From an uncultured Oscillospiraceae bacterium (GTDB lineage: Bacteria > Bacillota > Clostridia > Oscillospirales > Oscillospiraceae): a stretch of DNA of 32,013 bases. The notes below the pieces were generated by a model. That model was given only the letters and a program-made list of their open reading frames with translations. It was not told the origin of the DNA and did no database searches. The translations under genes and the position numbers were made by a program. Positions 14,894 to 20,890 of the stretch are shown in pieces. Position 1 is the stretch's first letter; every line of letters starts with the position of its first letter. The stretch covers positions 1-32,013 of the forward strand of contig CATZYY010000011.1 in the NCBI GenBank assembly GCA_958426425.1, written 5' to 3'.

Positions 14894-15615
14894 ATGTCCA
14901 CCACAAGAAAAATATATATTGCCCGCCTGGTGGGGCGCTGTCTGATTTTTGCGGCATCACCCTTTTGTGCATATACCGGCCGGCTGCCTTTGCCGTACTG
15001 GATGGATGGAACTTTTTTAAAACCTTTTCTCCGCTGCACCTGCTGTGGATTGTGTGGGCGGCGGATATGTTTCTCCAAATTTTTCCGGTGAAAAACAAAG
15101 TGCCCATCGGCTCGCAAAAACACTTTGCCAACCACTTTCGGCCAATCCGCGAGAAGATCAATTACGCAGCGCTGCACCGATACATTGTGGCTACCACCAG
15201 GGCGGCGTATAAAGTGTTTTTCCTCTGGTGTTTGCTGATCGCGGTGATCGGGGTTTTGTACGGCGCGGGCGTCATTGACAAGCTGAATCTGTTTATGATC
15301 TCCGTGCTGTTTTACGTCTGCGATCTGATCTGCGTGCTGATCTGGTGTCCCTTCCGGCTGATTATGAAGAACCGCTGCTGTACCACCTGCCGGATCTTCA
15401 ACTGGGACCATCTCATGATGTTCTCCCCTCTGATTTTCATGGACGGCTTTTACGCCCGTTCTCTGGTGGTAATGGCCGCGGCGGCGTGGCTGGTGTGGGA
15501 GCTGTGTGTGATGCTGTATCCTGAGCGGTTTTGGGACCACTCCAACGCTGCTCTGCAATGCTCCGCCTGCACGGACAAGCTCTATACCCAGTACTGCCGC
15601 AAGCTGCGGGAGTGA
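14894..15615 (+). pseudogene. Multi-TM membrane protein gene with a frameshift
   Basis: The expected N-terminus (MSTTRKIYIARLVGRC) starts at ATG 14894 with AGAGGG just upstream. After codon about 18 the reading moves to another frame, which continues to the stop at 15615 with an intact helical protein. The switch lies at a run of five T (14946-14950): one extra T would give LIFCGITLLCIY and a single 240-residue protein. The remaining protein has five hydrophobic helices and a Cys-rich part (RCCTTCRIFNWDH, CSACTDKL). I recall highly similar uninterrupted proteins from Clostridia. Alternatives are an assembly error in the T-run or real loss of function. A longer in-frame start at 14863 exists but does not match the family N-terminus. 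Confidence 0.6.
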
Positions 15616-16002
15616 CCGCGGGAACTGAGCGGCCGTATCCACAGAGGAAAACAAACGGGAAAAACGACGGATGCGCAGCAGCACGCGCCTTTGGTGCGGG
15701 TCCGTCTTTGGCATTAGGTCCTGGAGCACTCCGTTGCACTGTTCGGTCGTGATTACTTGTTGGAAAATGACAGCCGGACTGTCAATGTGCATCAGCGGGA
15801 GCGCCAGGAGCAGCAGTATAAAGGCCTGGATACTATTGCAGAGAACAACTGTCGGGTGCTCTTGTCCGGGCAAGGCAGCAGATGGTGCTGATAATTCCGG
15901 GGCCCATGTTGGACGGAGCATACCGCTATTTTCTGAAAATAGGCGCGGAGTCCCTGTAAAGTCATCCGTTTTTTAAGAGAAACCGATGACGCCCTGAAAA
16001 AG
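15616..16002. other. Gene-poor stretch with possible regulator remnant
   Basis: No convincing gene. One plus frame (about 15725-15891) reads VALFGRDYLLENDSRTVNV and then diverges. This resembles the wing region of an OmpR-type response regulator C-terminus (typically WGYDYxGDxRTVDVHI). It has no start and no matching N-terminus, so it is at most a fragment. Confidence 0.3.
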
Positions 16003-16047
16003 AACCGGGCCGGCGGGAACATTCCCGCCGGCCCGGTTTGTTTTGAA
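16003..16047. terminator. Terminator downstream of the RM-like cassette (bidirectional)
   Basis: Perfect 17-bp GC-rich stem (16003-16019 with 16022-16038), two-base loop, then TTTGTTTTG on the plus strand and CTTTTTCAG on the minus strand. It lies about 80 bases after the end of the nuclease-like gene. Confidence 0.88.
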
Positions 16048-16118
16048 AAATATGGGTTGCATATGGAAAATGAGCTGAGAGACCGCCCAAAAGCAGATGG
16101 CACAGAGGCGCTCGGCAA

Positions 16119-16997
16119 TTAATAGAGCGGCTCGTCGAACACATGCTGCGACAGCCACTGCCTGATATCCGGGAAAGACCGGAGGATGTTGTCGCAGGGG
16201 CGAATGGGTCTGCCGTTTCCGTCAGGGAGATAGGTCAGGCCGCGTCGGGATACGTCCAGCACTTGCGCGATTCCTGTCAGGTCCAGCTCCCGGTCCCGGT
16301 TGGAGTAGGTCATCAGCAGCAGGGGAATCTGCAGCTGATTTTTCAGATTGACCAGGGGCAGCCATGTATTGTAATCCCCGGTGCCATAACCGGAGAAGAA
16401 CGCATTGGGGTCATACCGGGCAATGGGCACCTTGTTGGTGACTCTATTTTCAATGATGGCGGCTACATCGCAGTCTTTGCCGTTGCCTGTTACCAGAAAT
16501 CCGTCAATATTGCCGCCCCATTTCAACCCGTGGTCCTCCAGAAGGTTGTCAAAATAGCTGTCCCGGGCCCGCTGCTGCAAGTCTTTTCGGTAGAGCTTGG
16601 TCTGGGTCGTCTTCTTTCTGGTTTGCCACCAGTGAATGAAATCGTCCTCCGACACATTGTGCATATCCAAATATCGCAGCTTGCCGATCTGCGGGTCAAA
16701 GACCCAGTGATAGATCTGGATTTCCGGAGTGTGCTTGACATGGGTGATGATGTAGAAGGGAACCCCCAGCTTTTGAGCCAGCACACCGTCCATGCACATG
16801 GCCTCCTCCAGCCCCTGGGAGGACAGCAGGTACGGCAGCGAGAACTTCTGCTCCTCAGGCTCCAGCTCAAAGGCCTCCACCGCCGTGGTAAAATTCCAGT
16901 CTTGGTCCAAAAGCAGGCCGCCCAGGTCAAAAATGCCAAACTGCTCCGCCACCTGATGGATGAATCGATGGGTTCCCTCTACGCTTCTTCGCTTCAT
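16119..16997 (-). CDS. Putative restriction endonuclease-like partner of split methyltransferase
   Basis: 292 residues, ATG 16997, preceded by GGAGG inside the end of the methyltransferase gene (3 bases between stop and start). The middle has GGNIDGFLV (161-169) followed by CDVAAIIENR (176-185). Spacing and layout suggest a PD-(D/E)XK-like nuclease core, with Asp165 and Glu183-x-Arg185 (the usual final Lys is Arg). After it come GTGDYNTWLPLVNL and PLLLMTYSNRD, a further beta strand and helix. The last part includes YLPDGNGRPIRPCDNILRSF. The N-terminal part has no recognised domain. Position right behind a split adenine methyltransferase makes a role as cognate nuclease or effector likely, but enzymatic activity is inferred only. 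No helicase or phospholipase motif is seen. Confidence 0.55.
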   Translation of the reverse strand: MKRRSVEGTHRFIHQVAEQFGIFDLGGLLLDQDWNFTTAVEAFELEPEEQKFSLPYLLSSQGLEEAMCMDGVLAQKLGVPFYIITHVKHTPEIQIYHWVFDPQIGKLRYLDMHNVSEDDFIHWWQTRKKTTQTKLYRKDLQQRARDSYFDNLLEDHGLKWGGNIDGFLVTGNGKDCDVAAIIENRVTNKVPIARYDPNAFFSGYGTGDYNTWLPLVNLKNQLQIPLLLMTYSNRDRELDLTGIAQVLDVSRRGLTYLPDGNGRPIRPCDNILRSFPDIRQWLSQHVFDEPLY

Positions 16998-17000
16998 GTC

Positions 17001-18026
17001 TCAATCCTCCATAATTGGAATCAGCCGCTCAATCTCCTGAATCTCCCGGGCGGTCAATCCGTATGTTTGGTATAGTTTCTCGTCTGTCCACGTCTGGGAA
17101 AAGTCCTGCGCGGGCACAAAGTCATAGGCTCTGGGGGGCATGTCCTGGGTGGATGTCTTTGCGGCGATGAGAAAGCGGACGAATCTGGTTTTCAGATAGG
17201 ACAGCACCTTCTGGGCCTGGTCCTGAGACAGCTTCCCCGCCGGGGGAACTGCCACAACATAGGTGTTGGAGCTGCAGCTGCCGGGCTCGCTCAAGCGGGG
17301 TCTTCCCAGAATGGAGCCGCCGGGATTGCCGGAGCGGGGGAGAAGAACCTTGTAGCAGTCAATGGCCTCCGGGTGACGGGGCACTTGGGACCGGGCTACC
17401 CAGCACACGCCGCCGTGGACATAGATCTTCACATCGTCCCTGCGGCGCTTTGCGGCGTAAACGGGGATAAAGGACTTCCCATCGGCGGTCTGGATGCGGC
17501 CTTGCCCGCCTTTTTCATCCCACTCCACCTTGGTGTGAAAGCCGAAGTAGCGGCCCGCGTGGAGCCACCGGGTAAAGGAGGTCCCCCCTTTCCTGCGGAC
17601 CTTTCGCAGGACGCTCAGCTGGATATCGTTTCGGATAAAGGTCTCCATACCGGGCTCCAGAAGGGGGCGCAGGGCGCTGGACTCCCGGCTGCCCTGGTGG
17701 GAGTGGACCAGGCACGGGCCCTCATGGCCCTGCTGCCAGAGGAAGTAGCACACGCCCCCCTTGATCTCCACGCCGGGAAAGCAGTCCGCGGCGTTGACAA
17801 AATCGTGGATGACACACAGCTGATTGTCGTGGAGCATGGCGGACCGGAAGGTGTCCAGCCCCCGTCCGCCTCCGAACCAGCGGGCGGGAATAATCATGGA
17901 GAGAAGCTGGGGGTCCAGCCCCTTGGCCTGCTCTACAAAATGGTGATAAATGGGTGTGGCGCTGGCGGCGTTGCCGCCGTCCATCTGCTGATACGGCGGA
18001 TTGCCCACAACGGCGTCAAATTTCAT
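17001..18026 (-). CDS. Eco57I-type adenine methyltransferase, catalytic half (begins at motif IV)
   Basis: 341 residues from ATG 18026, with AAGGAG upstream. The sequence opens MKFDAVVGNPPYQ, with the catalytic (N/D)PPY motif IV at residues 9-12. SMIIPARWFGGGRGL (43-57) and GGVCYFLW (90-97) match motifs VI-VIII of Eco57I-type enzymes. The last 200 residues are a likely target-recognition domain, ending with FVPAQDFSQTW and YGLTAREIQEIERL. What is missing is the N-terminal AdoMet-binding part (motifs X and I-III), which normally precedes motif IV in the same chain. That part is found in the gene upstream, at 18133-19092. Together they should methylate adenine N6. The gene overlaps neither neighbour, with about 106 bases to the upstream gene. 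Confidence 0.85.
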   Translation of the reverse strand: MKFDAVVGNPPYQQMDGGNAASATPIYHHFVEQAKGLDPQLLSMIIPARWFGGGRGLDTFRSAMLHDNQLCVIHDFVNAADCFPGVEIKGGVCYFLWQQGHEGPCLVHSHQGSRESSALRPLLEPGMETFIRNDIQLSVLRKVRRKGGTSFTRWLHAGRYFGFHTKVEWDEKGGQGRIQTADGKSFIPVYAAKRRRDDVKIYVHGGVCWVARSQVPRHPEAIDCYKVLLPRSGNPGGSILGRPRLSEPGSCSSNTYVVAVPPAGKLSQDQAQKVLSYLKTRFVRFLIAAKTSTQDMPPRAYDFVPAQDFSQTWTDEKLYQTYGLTAREIQEIERLIPIMED

Positions 18027-18132
18027 GATTCCAGCTCCTTTTCTCCACATTTGGTCCCTCCCCTGCGGTTAGTCCGAATGGCGGGTCATGCAGCTGCTGA
18101 GACCGGCAGGTAGGCATGCTCCAGGGGCAGGC

Positions 18133-19092
18133 TCAAGCAGGGCCTGGGGAAGTCCCGGCCTGGGGGTGAATCAGTGCACGGTATGTGACGGTTTTTCCCG
18201 TCCGCCAGTTTTTGATGCGGCACAGGGGCGGGGCGGATCGGAGAACAGCCGGTTTTTCAGACCGTGTCTTCAAATCCGCAGCCTCCCCGCCGCATACAGG
18301 CGGCGTGCAGGTCAGAGCGTCCATCTGCCAGAGGTTCCAGGAGATAATCAGCGCCACCTTTTTTAGCTCCGGCAGGGAAGGGGGGCGTCCCAGCGCCTGC
18401 TGAGCGTAGTCCACAAAGGTGCACAGGAGATTCTCCCGTGCCAGCAGAAGGCTGTCCCCCTGGTATTCAAAGCCGTAAGTGCTCTCGTAGGCACGATAGG
18501 CCCACTGGAGCCATTCCCCTTCATTAGCGGCATTTTCACTGACAATCCGCAGCTTCCGGTCCAGCAGGCCGATGCGGGAGAGCAGGTCCATAGGTGCGCC
18601 GCTCACCGAATCATACCGGCTGACCAGATAGGGGGCCTCGCCGCAGGAGATCTCCAGCCGTCTGGCGTCCACATACTGTTTCCAGGTGAGGTGTGGTGGG
18701 AAGGAGATCTTGTCCCGTCGGGGGGTCCAGGTGTGCCCCTGGGAGGTGTTGAAAACGTCGGGGCGGCCAAACCACCGGGCATCAATGAGATTGTTCTGGG
18801 CGTTGCAGATCCAGGAGGGGGTAAAGACCTCTGCCCGGTTCCGGGTGCGGCTGCTGCGCTGGTCCTGGGCCTTGACGGCACGGGGCCGGACCAGCCCGGC
18901 GTTGGCACCGGTAATCAGCTTTTGGAGAATCTGGGACCCTGCGGCATAGCGCGGACCCAGCGTGCAATAGTCGTCAGTGGCCCAGAGAATATGTCCCCTG
19001 GTGGTCCGGTCCTTTAAAAGAATCCCCAGCAGCCCAGGGCCAAGGAGGGTGATCTCATTGGTCATACTGTCCAGTTGGGTTTCAGGCTCCAT
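18133..19092 (-). CDS. AdoMet-binding half of split adenine methyltransferase (restriction subunit M-like)
   Basis: 319 residues from ATG 19092, with a GAGGGGGA site upstream. The segment RAEVFTPSWICNAQN (87-100) contains the FTP motif (X) of gamma-class N6-adenine methyltransferases. LEISCGEAPYLVSRYD (147-161) fits motif I, in the place of the usual PxCGSGxFL. STYGFEYQGDSLLLARENLL (204-223) resembles motifs II-III. The catalytic (N/D)PPY is absent; it starts the next gene. I recall close relatives annotated as restriction endonuclease subunit M. The C-terminal 60 residues have a Cys pair-like part (CTPPVCGG) and a weak tail. The protein presumably pairs with the product of 17001-18026 to build one enzyme. 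Confidence 0.8.
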   Translation of the reverse strand: MEPETQLDSMTNEITLLGPGLLGILLKDRTTRGHILWATDDYCTLGPRYAAGSQILQKLITGANAGLVRPRAVKAQDQRSSRTRNRAEVFTPSWICNAQNNLIDARWFGRPDVFNTSQGHTWTPRRDKISFPPHLTWKQYVDARRLEISCGEAPYLVSRYDSVSGAPMDLLSRIGLLDRKLRIVSENAANEGEWLQWAYRAYESTYGFEYQGDSLLLARENLLCTFVDYAQQALGRPPSLPELKKVALIISWNLWQMDALTCTPPVCGGEAADLKTRSEKPAVLRSAPPLCRIKNWRTGKTVTYRALIHPQAGTSPGPA

Positions 19093-19220
19093 AAAAGATC
19101 CCCCTCTCTTTGAAATGAAGCGGCTGCTGCCCAGGGGCAAAAGACGGTCCGGGGCCGGTGGGGCCCTGCCGGTCAGGTTGCTGAGCGCGGTCTATTTCTG
19201 CCGCGGCCTGTTTCCGCAAA

Positions 19221-19238
19221 GCGCCGGGGCTCCGGCGC
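19221..19238 (-). promoter_or_regulatory. GC-rich hairpin in leader of RM-like cassette
   Basis: Seven-bp perfect stem GCGCCGG/CCGGCGC with a four-base loop, about 10-15 bases after the predicted transcription start. It could serve as operator or attenuator. Confidence 0.45.
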
Positions 19239-19250
19239 ATCTTCTACACG

Positions 19251-19280
19251 ATTATACCGCAACTGCCCGACAGGATTCAA
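19251..19280 (-). promoter_or_regulatory. Promoter of the RM-like cassette
   Basis: On the minus strand: TTGAAT (19280-19275), 18-base spacer, consensus TATAAT (19256-19251). The predicted leader is about 150 bases long, up to ATG 19092. Confidence 0.75.
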
Positions 19281-19355
19281 CAGCGGAAAATAGGGCGCCG
19301 GCAGGCTGTCCCCTAAAGGAGACCCAGGTTGCGGGAGGCATGGCGCCATAGTGAC

Positions 19356-19387
19356 AACCGGGCACGGCCTGTCGGTCGTGCCCGGTT
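19356..19387 (-). terminator. Hairpin after the isocitrate dehydrogenase gene
   Basis: Strong stem of 14 pairs (19356-19369 with 19374-19387, one G-T), tetraloop. It lies about 90 bases past the icd stop on the minus strand. No clear T-run follows, so termination is plausible but not certain. Confidence 0.4.
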
Positions 19388-19474
19388 ACGGATGATGCGC
19401 TTCTTATTGAAAAGACAGGCAGCGTCAGCCGGTATTCCCGAAAGAAGGTGATTTCCCGGAAAAAGCGGCGAAAT

Positions 19475-20689
19475 TTACGCCAGCCTCTGGGCCAGCTTGC
19501 CGGCAATAGCATTCAGAAATTCCCGGCTGGTAACGGCGGTGGCGGGAAAGCCCGGCTCCACAAGACCCACTAAATCACGGGTCATGATGCCGGCGTTCAG
19601 GGTGTCGTAGCAGGCAGCCTCCAGCTGCTCGCCGAAGTTCACCAGGTCCTGAAGCCCGTCCAGTTCACCCCGGCGCTTCAGGGCGCCGGACCAGGCGAAG
19701 ATGGTGGCCATGGGGTTGGTGGAGGTCTCCTCGCCCTTGAGGTACTTGTAGTAGTGGCGGGTGACGGTACCGTGGGCGGCCTCGAACTCCATGGTGCCGT
19801 CTGGCGAAACCAGAACGGAGGTCATCATGGCCAGGGAGCCGAAGGCGGTGGACACCATGTCGCTCATCACGTCGCCGTCGTAGTTCTTGCAGGCCCAGAT
19901 GTAGCCGCCCTCACTGCGGATGACCCGGGCCACGGCGTCGTCGATCAGGGTATAGAAATAGGTCAGGCCCAGCTCCTGGAACTTGGCACGGTAGTTCTCG
20001 TACTCCTCCTCGAAGATCTTCTTGAACTCTCCATCGTAGATCTTGGCAATGGTGTCCTTGGTGGAGAACCACAGGTCCTGCTTGGTGTCGATGGCGTACT
20101 GGAAGCAGGCACGGGCAAAGGAGCGGATGGAATCGTCCTTGTTGTGGGCGCCCTGCCAGATGGCGGGGCCGTTCACCTTCTGGACGGACACGGTCTGCTC
20201 CGCTCCGGAGGCGCCCCGGAAGGTCATGACGCACTCTCCAGGCTCATCGGTGCGGAAGTCCACGCTCTTGTACACGTCACCGTAGGCGTGGCGGGCGATG
20301 GTGATGGGCTTGGTCCAGTTTTTCACCACGGGTTTGATGGAGTCGATGATGATGGGCGTGCGGAACACGGTGCCGTCCAGAATGGAGCGGATGGTGCCGT
20401 TGGGGCTCTTCCACATCTGGGTGAGCTGGGGGTATTCCTCCATGCGCTGGCGGTTGGGGGTAATGGTGGCGCACTTCACCGCCACACCGTATTTCCTGGT
20501 GGCATTGGCGGCGTCCACGGTCACCTGGTCCTTTGTCTCATTGCGGTGCAGGAGTCCCAGGTCGTAGTACTCGGCCTTCAGATCCACGAAGGGCTCGATC
20601 AGCGTCTCCTTGATCCAGCCCCAGAGGACGCGGGTCATCTCATCCCCGTCCATCTCCACGATGGGGGTCGTCATGGGAATCTTCTTCAT
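19475..20689 (-). CDS. icd: NADP-type isocitrate dehydrogenase (eukaryote-like, type II)
   Basis: 404 residues. It begins MKKIPMTTPIVEMDGDEMTR, typical of the homodimeric type II enzymes rather than the E. coli type. GTVFRTPI is the substrate-binding loop, KNYDGDVMSDMVSTAFGSL carries Asp ligands of the divalent metal, and EAAHGTVTRHY is the cofactor-binding region with His. Length is normal (about 400-415). It oxidatively decarboxylates isocitrate to 2-oxoglutarate, with NADP expected by family. The ATG is preceded by GAGGTTGA. Upstream, across a 200-base repeat region, lies the aconitase gene, so both steps from citrate are together. Gene start at 20689 matches the family N-terminus. Confidence 0.95.
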   Translation of the reverse strand: MKKIPMTTPIVEMDGDEMTRVLWGWIKETLIEPFVDLKAEYYDLGLLHRNETKDQVTVDAANATRKYGVAVKCATITPNRQRMEEYPQLTQMWKSPNGTIRSILDGTVFRTPIIIDSIKPVVKNWTKPITIARHAYGDVYKSVDFRTDEPGECVMTFRGASGAEQTVSVQKVNGPAIWQGAHNKDDSIRSFARACFQYAIDTKQDLWFSTKDTIAKIYDGEFKKIFEEEYENYRAKFQELGLTYFYTLIDDAVARVIRSEGGYIWACKNYDGDVMSDMVSTAFGSLAMMTSVLVSPDGTMEFEAAHGTVTRHYYKYLKGEETSTNPMATIFAWSGALKRRGELDGLQDLVNFGEQLEAACYDTLNAGIMTRDLVGLVEPGFPATAVTSREFLNAIAGKLAQRLA

Positions 20690-20698
20690 AGTTCAACC

Positions 20699-20890
20699 TC
20701 ATAAGTAATTAGAAGTTAGAAATTAGGAGTTAGGAATTTTGGCGTCCGGCAGAGCCGGACCTGTTTGGATCATTTTCGCCGCGGCGTGTACGTGGCGAAA
20801 ATACATTGACCCAGCCGCATTGGGCGGCGTTCACCAGTGACCGATGTCACTGGTGGAGGGGGATCGAAAGGGGGAGCCTGCTCCCCTTTT
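20699..20890. repeat. Palindrome-rich intergenic element between acn and icd
   Basis: From left to right: an AT-rich tandem of about 7-8-base units of the AATTAG/AGTTAG kind (20706-20739). Then inverted repeats TCCGGC/GCCGGA (20745-20759), ATTTTCGCC/GGCGAAAAT (20772-20802) and CACCAGTGAC/GTCACTGGTG (20832-20855, perfect ten bp). Last is GGGGAGC/GCTCCCC (20871-20886). The composition resembles REP- or MITE-like intergenic elements. The last hairpin doubles as a terminator of the aconitase gene. Confidence 0.65.
20867..20890 (-). terminator. Terminator at the end of the aconitase gene
   Basis: GGGGAGC/GCTCCCC stem with short loop, starting right after the aconitase stop codon on the minus strand, followed by CCTTTCG. 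It is weak because the T-run is short, so readthrough into icd is possible. Confidence 0.5.

Noticed and set aside
18026..18132. Possible coding link between the two methyltransferase halves
   Set aside because: The stop at 18133-18135 and about 100 noncoding bases, plus a ribosome site before ATG 18026, show two separate genes rather than a simple single-base frameshift.
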